64,000 nt of DNA from Lactiplantibacillus plantarum EGD-AQ4 (lineage in GTDB: Bacteria > Bacillota > Bacilli > Lactobacillales > Lactobacillaceae), in contig NZ_AVAQ01000012.1 of NCBI RefSeq assembly GCF_000463075.2, positions 1 to 64,000 of the forward strand. The letters are read 5' to 3'. The notes under the pieces were generated by a model. That model was not told the DNA's origin and made no database searches. It saw only the letters and a list, made by a program, of their open reading frames with translations. How positions within the stretch are numbered: the stretch's first letter is position 1; each line of letters starts with the position of its first letter. The position numbers and the translations under genes were made by a program. Of the stretch, positions 18,556 through 27,926 are shown piece after piece.

Positions 18556-18808
18556 CAAAAAAGGGCCGGTAACCAACCGTCCCTTACTATGATCGACCTG
18601 CAAACTCATGCTTGCCATTGTGTATGTGCCTCGTCATGGACCCAGCCCATCCCGAGAGGTATTAATGCTTGTCACACGTTGTGATTCAACTAACTGAGCT
18701 ACTTATCATTATCAATAATTGCTTATTCATAATGTCCTGACAAAGTAAATCGATCCGGCTCCCAACCTGAACCCGTAGACAAAGCGTATGTATGTTTCCC
18801 ATAACTCT
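18556..18808 (-). ncRNA. second candidate structured RNA
   Basis: In the 477-base gap before the CPBP gene a minus-strand transcript of about 250 bases is bounded by TATACT (18820-18815, -35 poor) and a terminator (stem 18561-18570 with 18576-18585, then six Ts). Inside: an 11-pair hairpin 18707-18734 with GCAA tetraloop and one G-G mismatch, a hairpin TCACA-ACG-TGTGA at 18674-18686, and long-range GATCGA/TCGATC. No known family was recognised; no good reading frame. AGCTGGT/ACCAGCT arms at 18868-18886 lie upstream. Confidence 0.35.
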
Positions 18809-18992
18809 GTCCCCAGTATAGCGAGCTTGCATTGCGTTTAGATAACACGAAGATTACAAAAATGTTACAGCTGGTCTAAACCAGCTAAAATTAGGTCTAA
18901 CAAGTCTTTCCACATCTGGTCAAGAAGTACTTGCCCCGTTTTCACGAACAAAACGCAACTGCCGAATTCCGAATGACCAGCTTAACCGGCAC

Positions 18993-20192
18993 TCACATCA
19001 ACCGTTGATTCACGCGCTGCTGCATGACCTGTCGACGCGACCCGGTCAAGAAATAGATGGTCAAACCAACAAAGATAATAACGGTAAACCCGATTGTCTG
19101 CCATTCAAACGCGTCCGGCTTTACCATCGTTTGGCTGCCCGAGGCCATCATGCTTAAGACATCAATCGCGGCATGAATCGCCATTGGCAACAAAATGCTA
19201 CCGGAATACAAATAAGCGATGGCTAAGAACCATCCCAGCGTAGCCGCAAAGATCATCTGCTCGATGGTTGCTGAAAGTGGTTGGCCGGCAAACACATTGG
19301 TGACATGCCACAATCCAAATAAGCCACCACTCAACCAGACCGCCCAGTCCAATTGATGTTTACGGTGACGGAAAGCCTGCAACAACAAGGTCAAGACGGC
19401 AAAGCGATACAGCCATTCTTCCGCAATACCGGGCTCTAAGCCACTCAGAAACATCTGCCAGGTTGCCGAGCGCAGCCGAAAGTCCCAATGAATGAACGTC
19501 GTTGCCCACGACCCGCCAGCGCTGAACGCATTCCAGAGGCTAAAGGCAGCACCAATTATCACGATCATGCCAATCAGACCGGCTTGAGCATGCCGATTGA
19601 ATCGTGCCGTTGGGCCTTTGAGACCCCAAGCGCGCATTAACACCCAAATGGTTATGACAAAGCCAAAAGCGCCCAAAATCCCGGTATCACTGACCATTTC
19701 AAAGACTGCCGGTGCTTTTAGAATCGGTAACAGTAAAAACGTTGAATGTGCACTGACGACACCACTAAAAATCGCGGTGATCAGCACCGCAATGCGTCCA
19801 ATCACGGATTCAATCGGGCGCGTGACCACGAATGCCACCGGAACAAACATTACCAACAAATAGGCCAAGCCCACGGCAATCAGGCCCTGTTCATCCAACC
19901 AGGAGACCTGGCTCAATAAAGCCAACAGATTCGCCAATAACACTGGAAATAATGTAAATTGCAAAACCGTTTGGACGTAATAGTTAATGTGGCGCAATCG
20001 CCACCACTGCTGCTGGTCGTCCTCAGCCACCGGCCACCAGGCAAACAGCCCCCAGACCAGTAGAACCATCCCACCAGCGGGAAAGAAAAAGCCGTTGTTG
20101 GTGACAAATAGTTGCACCAAGCCCGCCACAAACAAGATGAGCAACTGGCCGACGTACCAGCGGCGTAATAATTGTTCAATTTCTGGCGCCAT
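18993..20192 (-). CDS. CPBP family intramembrane metalloprotease-like protein
   Basis: 399-residue membrane protein with about ten hydrophobic segments and the CPBP (Abi, Rce1-like) block in the C-terminal half: motif 1 EEWLYR, motif 2 GLWHVTN, motif 3 HAAIDVL, the glutamate and histidines expected to bind metal. In lactobacilli such proteins are linked to bacteriocin immunity or membrane-protein processing. ATG at 20192 is preferred over an upstream in-frame ATG at 20219 because GGGGGA lies 8 bases before it. That ribosome site is covered by a hairpin (next entry). Confidence 0.87.
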   Translation of the reverse strand: MAPEIEQLLRRWYVGQLLILFVAGLVQLFVTNNGFFFPAGGMVLLVWGLFAWWPVAEDDQQQWWRLRHINYYVQTVLQFTLFPVLLANLLALLSQVSWLDEQGLIAVGLAYLLVMFVPVAFVVTRPIESVIGRIAVLITAIFSGVVSAHSTFLLLPILKAPAVFEMVSDTGILGAFGFVITIWVLMRAWGLKGPTARFNRHAQAGLIGMIVIIGAAFSLWNAFSAGGSWATTFIHWDFRLRSATWQMFLSGLEPGIAEEWLYRFAVLTLLLQAFRHRKHQLDWAVWLSGGLFGLWHVTNVFAGQPLSATIEQMIFAATLGWFLAIAYLYSGSILLPMAIHAAIDVLSMMASGSQTMVKPDAFEWQTIGFTVIIFVGLTIYFLTGSRRQVMQQRVNQRLM

Positions 20193-20200
20193 TAAAAAAT

Positions 20201-20239
20201 CCCCCAATCTGATATGCATTAATCATAACAGATTGGAGG
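20201..20239 (-). promoter_or_regulatory. hairpin that masks the CPBP ribosome-binding site
   Basis: On the minus strand CCTCCAATCTG (20239-20229) pairs with CAGATTGGGGG (20211-20201) in 10 of 11 positions. The second arm contains the GGGGG ribosome site, and ATTTTTT follows. The fold could block translation or end transcription. Confidence 0.55.
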
Positions 20240-20385
20240 ATTGTCTCATGTCATTTTGTTTAATAAAATTGTGCGCATCAGACGATTAATTTCATTATGG
20301 ATCAATTGTCGCCGTCTTAAATTGGTGCGCAACTGTGGATCTGCCTAGCTTTCAAACACGAATCTGGGCCGCATTTTGACCGAGT

Positions 20386-22008
20386 TTAGTACAAATCTTG
20401 AACCCGACCCTGAGTCGTCTCATGGGCCAAGTATTCATCGTAAGTCGTGTCGCCACGGTCAACGACACCCTTCGCGCTGACTTCAACAATGTGGTCGGCA
20501 ATCGTTTGGATGAACTCGTGGTCATGGGACGTGAAGATAATGGCGCCCTTAAAGTCGATCAAGCTGTCGTTCAGTGCGGTGATTGATTCCAAGTCCAAGT
20601 GGTTAGTGGGATCGTCGAGTAACAAGACGTTGGCCCGACTTAACATCATCTTAGACAGCATTCCCCGCACTTTTTCACCACCGGAGAGCACGCTGACGTT
20701 GCGTTCCACATCGGTCCCTGAGAATAGCATCTTCCCTAAGAAGCCGCGCAAGAACGTATTGTCGCTCTCTTCTTTGGAAGCGAACTGCCGCAGCCAGTCG
20801 ATAATCGGCATATCATTGCCAGCATATTCTTCGTTGATATCCTTGGGCAAATAAGTCCGTGACGTCGTTTGGCCCCAAGTGACGGTCCCACTATCTGGTT
20901 CCATGGCGCCCGCAATAATTTGCATCAGCGTGGTCGTTGCCAAGTCATTGCGGCTGATTAAGGCCGTTTTTTCATTTGGTCGTAAGGTAAAACTGATGTT
21001 GTCGAGAATCTTCACGCCTTCGATTGATTTTGAAACGTTCTCGACCCGGACCAAGTCATTGCCAATCTCACGTTCTGGCGTGAATTTGATGAATGGGTAT
21101 TTCCGTGACGATGGTTTGATATCATCCAGCGTGATCTTCTCCAACTGCTTCTTACGGGAAGTTGCTTGTTTGGATTTCGAGGCATTCGCACTAAACCGCG
21201 CCACGAATTCTTGCAGCTCCTTGATCTGATCAGCCTTCTTCGCGTTGGCGTTTGCCTGCAACTTAGCGGCTAACTGACTGGATTCCATCCAAAAATCATA
21301 GTTCCCGACAAACAACGTGATTTTACCAAAATCAACGTCACACATGTGGGTACAAACTTGGTTCAAGAAGTGACGGTCATGGGAAACCACGATAACGGTA
21401 TTCTGATAGCCGGCTAAAAAGTCTTCCAGCCAACTGATCGACTGCACGTCCAACCCGTTAGTCGGTTCGTCTAACAGGAGCACATCCGGGTTACCGAACA
21501 AGGCTTGTCCTAACAGCACCTTCACTTTTTGAGGTTCCGTTAACTCACTCATCTTCAAATGTTGCATGGATTCATCGATACCAAGGTTCTGCAAGAGTTG
21601 GTCGGCTTCAGATTCCGCGTTCCAACCGTCCATTTCGGCAAATTCGCCTTCTAATTCAGCCGCCCGAATTCCATCTTCATCGCTAAAGTCTGGCTTGGCA
21701 TATAAGGCATCCTTTTCAGCCATGATTTGATATAGCTTTTCATGACCACGGATCACCGTTGATAAGACTTCTTCATCTTCAAAGGCAAAGTGGTTTTGGT
21801 TCAAGCTAGACATCCGCTCGTTGGGGCCCATTGAGACAGTCCCGGTCGTCGGCTGAAGTTTGCCTTCCAAAATTTTCAAAAATGTAGACTTACCCGCGCC
21901 ATTCGCGCCAATAACGCCGTAGCAGTTTCCCGGCGTGAATTTTAAATTGACAGCTTCATAAAGCTTACGTGTTGAAAACTGCATACTAACATTACTTACG
22001 GTGAGCAT
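20386..22008 (-). CDS. ABC-F family ATPase (YkpA/YbiT type)
   Basis: Soluble ribosome-associated protein of 540 residues with two ATPase domains joined by a basic, helical linker (about 240-320), no membrane part. Site 1: Walker A GANGAGKS, Walker B LLLDEPTNGLD. Site 2: Walker A is SRNDLATT, lacking the GK(S/T) lysine; its signature LSGGEKVR and Walker B LLLDDPTNHLD remain. In ABC-F proteins of this group (EttA, YbiT, YkpA) the function is to rescue or tune stalled ribosomes. Ribosome site AAGAGGT upstream of ATG. A terminator-like hairpin lies in the leader. Confidence 0.92.
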   Translation of the reverse strand: MLTVSNVSMQFSTRKLYEAVNLKFTPGNCYGVIGANGAGKSTFLKILEGKLQPTTGTVSMGPNERMSSLNQNHFAFEDEEVLSTVIRGHEKLYQIMAEKDALYAKPDFSDEDGIRAAELEGEFAEMDGWNAESEADQLLQNLGIDESMQHLKMSELTEPQKVKVLLGQALFGNPDVLLLDEPTNGLDVQSISWLEDFLAGYQNTVIVVSHDRHFLNQVCTHMCDVDFGKITLFVGNYDFWMESSQLAAKLQANANAKKADQIKELQEFVARFSANASKSKQATSRKKQLEKITLDDIKPSSRKYPFIKFTPEREIGNDLVRVENVSKSIEGVKILDNISFTLRPNEKTALISRNDLATTTLMQIIAGAMEPDSGTVTWGQTTSRTYLPKDINEEYAGNDMPIIDWLRQFASKEESDNTFLRGFLGKMLFSGTDVERNVSVLSGGEKVRGMLSKMMLSRANVLLLDDPTNHLDLESITALNDSLIDFKGAIIFTSHDHEFIQTIADHIVEVSAKGVVDRGDTTYDEYLAHETTQGRVQDLY

Positions 22009-22052
22009 TGCATTACCTCTTCTTTTTATGATTGAAATTGTCCGATAGAAAA

Positions 22053-22084
22053 GAGGTCGGAATTAAGTGAACCTTCCAGACCTC
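22053..22084 (-). terminator. leader hairpin, possible attenuator of the ABC-F gene
   Basis: GAGGTC-T-GGAA pairs with TTCC-GACCTC, followed by TTTTCT on the minus strand, 45 bases before the ABC-F start. A TATAAT box at 22100-22095 would start RNA at about 22088, so the hairpin would be the very 5' end of the transcript. It may also simply end the HAD transcript. Confidence 0.55.
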
Positions 22085-22336
22085 TGCGTCGTTAATTATA
22101 TGAATACAATTCTAGCATGCTTCCAACTACTTTGGCAATCAAAACCACGGCCAGTTTTCTGAAAATCAGCATGAATTTACATCGTTGACCTTACTAAGTC
22201 CTACATTTCACGAAAGCCCAGTGGTCACCGCGGACGCGACTGGCACGCCCACTCAGTCACCAACAAGCGGCCCCGTTTACAGCTTCCGAATGCCACTTCG
22301 ATGAGCACGCCAACCGTTTAAATAAGGATAACATCA

Positions 22337-23134
22337 TTAGGATAACAAGTGTTTCTCAATATAATCCAGCACCCCATTATCAATGTTGGTGCCAGTGACC
22401 GCCGTCGCATTGGCACGCACGTTGGCTGGGGCATTGTGCATCGCGACCGCGTGCCCGGCATAGTGGAACATCTCCAAATCATTTGTCCCATCGCCGAAGA
22501 CCAACATTTCATCCGCCGTGATACCCAGCTGTGCGCCCAATTGTTTGAGCGCCCGGCCCTTATGCATGCCAGGTTGAATCAAGTCTAAGCTCCCCTGGCC
22601 GCCCGATGCTGGCACCGCAATTCCGGCTAGTTTGGGCGTCAACTCATAGACGAGTTGGTCCGTCAGCGCAGGTGGACAGATAATATCGAACTTCACCACG
22701 GGATCGGTCACCGCCATCAGGTCATCACAAGTCGCCACCCGGTAGTAGTATTGCTGCATATTGGCAACGAACTGCGGGTCCGCATACTTGAGCACGTGGA
22801 CCGTCTCAGTGCCACAGAGCGCAATCTGTAAGTCGTCATACGCCGATAGCGCCGTCAAAATTTGCTGCGTAGCGGTTGGACTAAACGTCGTCGCTGTTAG
22901 CCCAGCTGCCCGTTGCCATAATTCTGCACCGTTCCCGCAAATCATCCACATATCCGGATAGTCGCTAAAAGTCGTCGCGAGCTCAGCCGCCTGATGTCCG
23001 CTGGCAATTACAAACTGGATTCCACGTTGCCGTAAAGCCGCGTAATCCTTTGCGAACCGCTCCTGGTCATACTCGCCGCGGTCGTTCAAAAATGTCCCGT
23101 CCATATCCGTTGCTACCAATTTAATCGTCATCAC
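22337..23134 (-). CDS. HAD superfamily sugar phosphatase, Cof type
   Basis: 265-residue cytosolic phosphatase. Motif I DMDGTF has nucleophile Asp10 and Asp12, motif II is VIASGH, motif III Lys is in GMHKGRALKQL and motif IV is GDGTNDLEM. The cap of C2B type (residues 85-190) matches the Cof/YidA subgroup acting on phosphosugars or flavin nucleotides. No partner gene adjacent. The 22085-22336 spacer carries only the ABC-F promoter region. Confidence 0.9.
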   Translation of the reverse strand: MMTIKLVATDMDGTFLNDRGEYDQERFAKDYAALRQRGIQFVIASGHQAAELATTFSDYPDMWMICGNGAELWQRAAGLTATTFSPTATQQILTALSAYDDLQIALCGTETVHVLKYADPQFVANMQQYYYRVATCDDLMAVTDPVVKFDIICPPALTDQLVYELTPKLAGIAVPASGGQGSLDLIQPGMHKGRALKQLGAQLGITADEMLVFGDGTNDLEMFHYAGHAVAMHNAPANVRANATAVTGTNIDNGVLDYIEKHLLS

Positions 23135-23210
23135 TAATCATCCATTCCATGTAAGCCTTTTCTAACCCTTAGATTACCGGTATTAACCGCAAAGTACAAG
23201 GCTTTTTTCA

Positions 23211-25043
23211 TTAAAACGCGCCACCGCCAGAACCGCCACCAAAACCGCCGGAACTCCCGCCAGAGAAGCCCCCAGAGCCACCGGATGGCGAACTCGCACT
23301 ACCGGAAGCATCCAACGCGCCACTAAAGCTGTCGTTGATAGCACCAGACAGGTCAAAGTCCACTCCGCCGTAACTGTAGAACAGTGGGTAGTAGATCAAC
23401 ATGCCAGTCGCCAACGCTTCCGTACCAAAGTCAATGGCTAATTGCTTGGTGACTTGGTTGGCCAGTCCAAAGGCAGCCGCATAGGGTAACAATTGCTCCC
23501 ATAAAATCAGGTCACCGACTTCGGCCGTATTGAAATGACCGATGTCTTTGAGCATCCGCCGCAAGCCGTTAATCTGATTACGCAATGCCAACCCTTCATC
23601 AGTATTGATGGCGATGCGTTTGCGCTGAACGAGCCAGCTGACCCAGAAAATAATGGCCGCTAGCACCGCAACCCCGGCCATGATCATTGCGGCGGTGGTA
23701 TTGACAAATCCGCCAGCCACTGTCGCTAGTCCACCTAAAATCGTGACCACAACTGCCGCCGTCAGCCAGCGATTTCGAATCTGATAGTTGGTCTCGTCTT
23801 GATAGTCAGCGACCGTCTGATTGATTTCACGTTGCCACTTGCTGAACCACTTGCCCAGTCGCCCCGCTTTATCGCGTTTCCCATACTTTTTAAGGTCGGT
23901 CAGTTTGAAGTGACCATCGACCGCGACTTTGTCAAAACAATGCGCTAGAAATGAGTTCGTGACTGGTTTTAACTGGGTCAACTGCACATCTGGGCGCCGC
24001 TTTCCTTCAAGCGTCTCAATCGTCAGTTCCCGCTCAGCCGCTGCGCGTAAAATTTCAGCCGTTAGTGCGTCGGTATTCGGTGACTTTTGCGCCCATAATG
24101 ATTCCGCAACGGCCGGTGTCACGGGTGGCACTTCAAACGAGTGATTGATTGGGATCGGCCGCTGATGGCGCTTGGCCGGGTGACGCACAAACCACCAGCT
24201 ATAACCGGCCATTGCCACTAGCCACGCGCCGACTGCGACGCCAAAAATGACTTGTCTAATCAGTCGATTACGGCGCCGCTTAGCATTGGCTTCCTGTGCC
24301 AACCTGGCTTCTTGCTGCTGCACGGCTGCTTTGCGCTTGGTCGTCTCCGTCCGCGCGTTGGTACTGGTGACCGTCGTCGGAAACAGGAGATGGCTCTCAA
24401 CAAACTGGTTGGCCGGATTGTGTTTCAGCGTCATCGTGACCCGCCCAGCCTTACGATTGACCGTTGTCTGTCCGCTCAACGGACCATGTGTCCATGCTTG
24501 CAGGGCCTGCACGTTTTTAGCCGGCAACTGAATCACGATTTTGACATTTTCCAATGGCACGTCCCAGCCGCTCCCAATGACTTTCCAGTTCAATTCTGCC
24601 GTATCAGCATAATTCGTGACGACGCCTTGCAGTTGATAGCGATAAACCACCCGCAAGCGGTCCCCGTCTTGTACCGACCGATAGAGTTTGACCCGCATCT
24701 GCTTGGTGTTTTGCGTTAGTTCATAAGTATTATTATTCTCAAGATTACCAGCACTAGCCGGAATCACCACGCCACCGTTCAGTTGCGTGGTGACCTTTTG
24801 CAGCTTAGCGCCCTGAATGCCCCGTAAATCCTGAACATTGAAGACCCCGTGATAGTCATCATCAAATTGATAATTGACCGTCTGCGTCACGTTCGCACTG
24901 CCATCGCGTTGAATCGCCACGTTGACTTGATACTGATTGATATCGTAATCTGCCGACGCCGGCAGCGCGATGCTCGCCCACCAGCAAAGTCCCACTAGCA
25001 ATCCCAGCAGGACCAACCAGTTGACGCGTCCCTTTTTCCACAT
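23211..25043 (-). CDS. DUF2207 membrane protein with Gly/Ser-rich tail
   Basis: Surface-exposed membrane protein of about 610 residues. Start chosen at ATG 25043 (MWKKGRVNW), which begins a signal peptide ending near ALPASA; the longer frame to 25199 would overlap the divergent UvrA gene and reads unlike protein. The DUF2207 domain (about 30-230) is followed by TM segments near 285 and 470-515. The tail is a repeat of GGSGGFSGG type typical for this family. Function unknown. Its promoter must lie in the 150 bases shared with the UvrA gene. Confidence 0.88.
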   Translation of the reverse strand: MWKKGRVNWLVLLGLLVGLCWWASIALPASADYDINQYQVNVAIQRDGSANVTQTVNYQFDDDYHGVFNVQDLRGIQGAKLQKVTTQLNGGVVIPASAGNLENNNTYELTQNTKQMRVKLYRSVQDGDRLRVVYRYQLQGVVTNYADTAELNWKVIGSGWDVPLENVKIVIQLPAKNVQALQAWTHGPLSGQTTVNRKAGRVTMTLKHNPANQFVESHLLFPTTVTSTNARTETTKRKAAVQQQEARLAQEANAKRRRNRLIRQVIFGVAVGAWLVAMAGYSWWFVRHPAKRHQRPIPINHSFEVPPVTPAVAESLWAQKSPNTDALTAEILRAAAERELTIETLEGKRRPDVQLTQLKPVTNSFLAHCFDKVAVDGHFKLTDLKKYGKRDKAGRLGKWFSKWQREINQTVADYQDETNYQIRNRWLTAAVVVTILGGLATVAGGFVNTTAAMIMAGVAVLAAIIFWVSWLVQRKRIAINTDEGLALRNQINGLRRMLKDIGHFNTAEVGDLILWEQLLPYAAAFGLANQVTKQLAIDFGTEALATGMLIYYPLFYSYGGVDFDLSGAINDSFSGALDASGSASSPSGGSGGFSGGSSGGFGGGSGGGAF

Positions 25044-25190
25044 ACACTTCACCCCATATCCCCATTTAATGATTAGCCTAAGTGTATCATACTCGCCGCC
25101 AGTCCGGGCAGCTGACAATTGCGGCGCTTTTTTAGGCAAAACGAGACTTTTGTTGTAGCATGGAAAGTGACATGAAGGGAGACGTGCACG

Positions 25191-27698
25191 ATGCCACAAA
25201 CAACGTTACCGACCCACATTCAAGTGCGGGGCGCACACGTCAATAATTTAAAAAATCTCGATATTGATATTCCACTGAACGAATTCGTTGCAATCACCGG
25301 TCGGAGCGGTTCCGGTAAATCCTCACTCGCAATGGGCGTGCTCTATGCAGAAGGCGCCCGCCGTTACTTAAACGCGCTCTCGACCTTTACGCGTCGGCGA
25401 ATCAATCAAGTCGGCAAAGCTAGCGTCGATTCCGTGCAATACCTACCATCCGCACTAGCGTTACGTCAACGGCCGCAAGTACCAGGCGTGCGTTCAACGG
25501 TCGGCACGATGTCAGAAAGCCTGAACATTCTCCGTTTGGCCTTTTCGCGCCTCAGTTCAACCGTTTGTCCCAATGGGCACCGGATGCCGCCAACGCTGGA
25601 TGTTGCTGAAAACGACGGGTACGTCACCTGTCCGACCTGTGGCGTTGAATTTCGCGCACCGGGCGCTGAAGACTTTGCCTTTAATTCAGCGGGGGCCTGC
25701 CCAACGTGCGGTGGCTTAGGCCAAGTGCGTCAAATCGACCCATCGCTGATTATCGCTGACGAGAACCAGACGATTGAGGAAGGCGCTGTTGCTTCTTGGC
25801 ACCTCCCCGGCCGTAATTTTATGCCGATCGTTGCCCGCGAGATTGGGATTCCCATCGACATTCCTTACAAGGACCTCAGCGCAAGCGATAAGGAACACGT
25901 CTTACACGGCCCGAAGCAAACGGTCGCCATTAATATTCCGAGTTCTAAGGGTAAGATTTTCCATATGGACAACGCGGTGTATGAGAACGCCTTTGCCGCC
26001 GTCGAAGACAGTATGGCGACGACCAAAAACGAACGTGCCATCACTCGGCTGAATCGCTTCTACAAATTCGATACTTGTCCGGACTGCCACGGTTCCCGGT
26101 TCAATCCCCAACTCCTGAAGCAAGAATTGAATGGTGAAAATATTGCAACAGTCAGCGACATGACCGTTGCAGACCTGCACCAGTTTGCAGGCACGATTGT
26201 TCCCTGGCTACCCGCTAAAATGCGCCATTTGGGGCAATCATTGGTCGATGAATTGCTGTTGAGTCTGCAGCCGATGGAAGAACTCGGGCTAGATTACCTG
26301 ACGCTTAGTCGGCCCGGCGCGACTCTCTCCACTGGCGAATTGCAACGGATTCAGCTTGGGCGGACCTTGCGAAGTGCGACGACCGGCGTTTTGTACGTCC
26401 TCGATGAACCTTCCGTTGGGCTGCATCCCGCCAACGTTGACGGCTTGATCAAAGCATTCCGCGGCTTAGTCGCCCAAGGTAATTCAGTCGTTGTCGTGGA
26501 CCATGACACCAGTATTATCAGCGCAGCCGACGATGTCATCGAAATCGGTCCAGGCGCCGGCAAACACGGTGGTACCGTTGTTGGTCAAGGTACCGTGGCG
26601 GCTATCAAACAGGACCCGCACTCCTTGATCGCACCGTTTCTCAATGGTAGCGTGCAACTGCGCGAGCGGCCGGTACTCACGGATAAGGCCCTCTGGCAAA
26701 AAGGCGCACTATCGATTGAGGTCGCCCACCACTTTAACATTCAAGACATCACGGCGCGGATTCCTAAGAACCGTTTCACGACCGTCACGGGGATGAGTGG
26801 TGCCGGTAAAACCACGCTGGTCTTGGATAGTTTGATTCCCGCATTGACCGCCAGCGCGCAGAAACACCCACTGCCAGCGCACGTCAAGGCGTTTGATGCC
26901 AATCATATTCGCCACGTCGTCACGGTCGACTCGGTCCCGGTTGGTAAAAACGTCCGCTCAACCGTTGCGACGTATACCAATATTTTGGACCAGTTACGTA
27001 AGCTGTTTGCGGCCACCCCGGCAGCGCAAGACCACGGCTGGACGGCCAGTCAGTTCTCCTACAACGTTGCTGCCGGCGCTTGCCCAACCTGTGGCGGGAC
27101 CGGCCAGATTTCGCTCGACGTCCAGTACTTGCCAGACATCACCGAAGTTTGTCCACAATGTCACGGCAAACGCTACAATAAGCAAACGTTGACGGTGAAA
27201 TGGCATGACTATTCGATTGCCGACATCCTCGATATGTCCGTGGACGAAGCGCTCCCCGTCTTTGAAAACCAGAGCGCCATCGAAAACACACTCCAGATTC
27301 TGCATGACATGGGACTCGGCTACCTGTTGTTAGGTGAAAGTACACCAGCACTCTCTGGTGGTGAAGCCCAGCGCCTTAAGCTGACCTCCCGGATTGGCAA
27401 ACGTCAGGCAGGCACCCTATTTGTCTTCGATGAACCTTCCGTGGGCCTGCACCCCTTGGATATTCAACAACTAGTCAAAGTCTTCGACCAGCTGATCCAA
27501 CAGGGCGCCACGGTCATTGCCATCGAACATGACTTGGACGTCATCGCCAACGCCGATTACGTGATCGACATGGGCCCCGCTGGCGGTATCAATGGCGGGA
27601 ACATTGTCGCCACTGGGACACCGGTTGCGGTTAGTGAGAATCCCGATAGCGTGACTGGAAAATACTTGAAGGCGCATTTGGCGTTGTTTCGGAAGTGA
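25191..27698 (+). CDS. UvrA-like ATPase (short UvrA2 paralogue)
   Basis: 835 residues with the UvrA architecture: Walker A GRSGSGKSS in the first half and GMSGAGKTT in the second, both ABC signatures (LSTGELQR, LSGGEAQR), Walker B VLDEPSVGLH and VFDEPSVGLH, and paired CPTC/CPDC zinc elements. It is about 100 residues shorter than housekeeping UvrA, the difference falling where the UvrB-binding domain should be, as in class II UvrA (DrrC-like) proteins linked to resistance to DNA-binding drugs. So UvrB-dependent repair is not expected. Ribosome site AAGGGAG before ATG 25191. Confidence 0.9.
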   Translation: MPQTTLPTHIQVRGAHVNNLKNLDIDIPLNEFVAITGRSGSGKSSLAMGVLYAEGARRYLNALSTFTRRRINQVGKASVDSVQYLPSALALRQRPQVPGVRSTVGTMSESLNILRLAFSRLSSTVCPNGHRMPPTLDVAENDGYVTCPTCGVEFRAPGAEDFAFNSAGACPTCGGLGQVRQIDPSLIIADENQTIEEGAVASWHLPGRNFMPIVAREIGIPIDIPYKDLSASDKEHVLHGPKQTVAINIPSSKGKIFHMDNAVYENAFAAVEDSMATTKNERAITRLNRFYKFDTCPDCHGSRFNPQLLKQELNGENIATVSDMTVADLHQFAGTIVPWLPAKMRHLGQSLVDELLLSLQPMEELGLDYLTLSRPGATLSTGELQRIQLGRTLRSATTGVLYVLDEPSVGLHPANVDGLIKAFRGLVAQGNSVVVVDHDTSIISAADDVIEIGPGAGKHGGTVVGQGTVAAIKQDPHSLIAPFLNGSVQLRERPVLTDKALWQKGALSIEVAHHFNIQDITARIPKNRFTTVTGMSGAGKTTLVLDSLIPALTASAQKHPLPAHVKAFDANHIRHVVTVDSVPVGKNVRSTVATYTNILDQLRKLFAATPAAQDHGWTASQFSYNVAAGACPTCGGTGQISLDVQYLPDITEVCPQCHGKRYNKQTLTVKWHDYSIADILDMSVDEALPVFENQSAIENTLQILHDMGLGYLLLGESTPALSGGEAQRLKLTSRIGKRQAGTLFVFDEPSVGLHPLDIQQLVKVFDQLIQQGATVIAIEHDLDVIANADYVIDMGPAGGINGGNIVATGTPVAVSENPDSVTGKYLKAHLALFRK

Positions 27699-27836
27699 CT
27701 TAACGGCGTAGATGTAGCCGGACACTGCAGTAGTGATGACCCTGCCCGGCATCTCAACTCGTTTCACGATTGTTGTCGTGGTTAGGCTATACCGGCAATT
27801 AACGACTATTTAATACTGAAAAAGCAGTTCAATAAT

Positions 27837-27888
27837 AATAAGCGTGCCATCTCGAAACTTGTCATAAGTTCGAGATGGCACGCTTATT
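27837..27888. terminator. strong bidirectional terminator between UvrA-like and MFS genes
   Basis: 20-base perfect arms (27837-27856 and 27869-27888) plus four inner pairs around GTCAT. Sits between two converging genes. Confidence 0.85.
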
Positions 27889-27926
27889 GACTTTACCGGT
27901 CGATTATTCAGTTGACCTGAATAAAC

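Noticed and set aside
18677-18703. tRNA-like GTAGCTCAGTTAG on the minus strand
   Set aside because: Only the D-arm-like piece is present; no T-arm (GGTTCGA) or acceptor stem can be formed.
25044-25199. Extended N-terminus of the DUF2207 protein
   Set aside because: Would overlap the start of the divergent UvrA-like gene and precedes a perfect signal peptide that begins at 25043.
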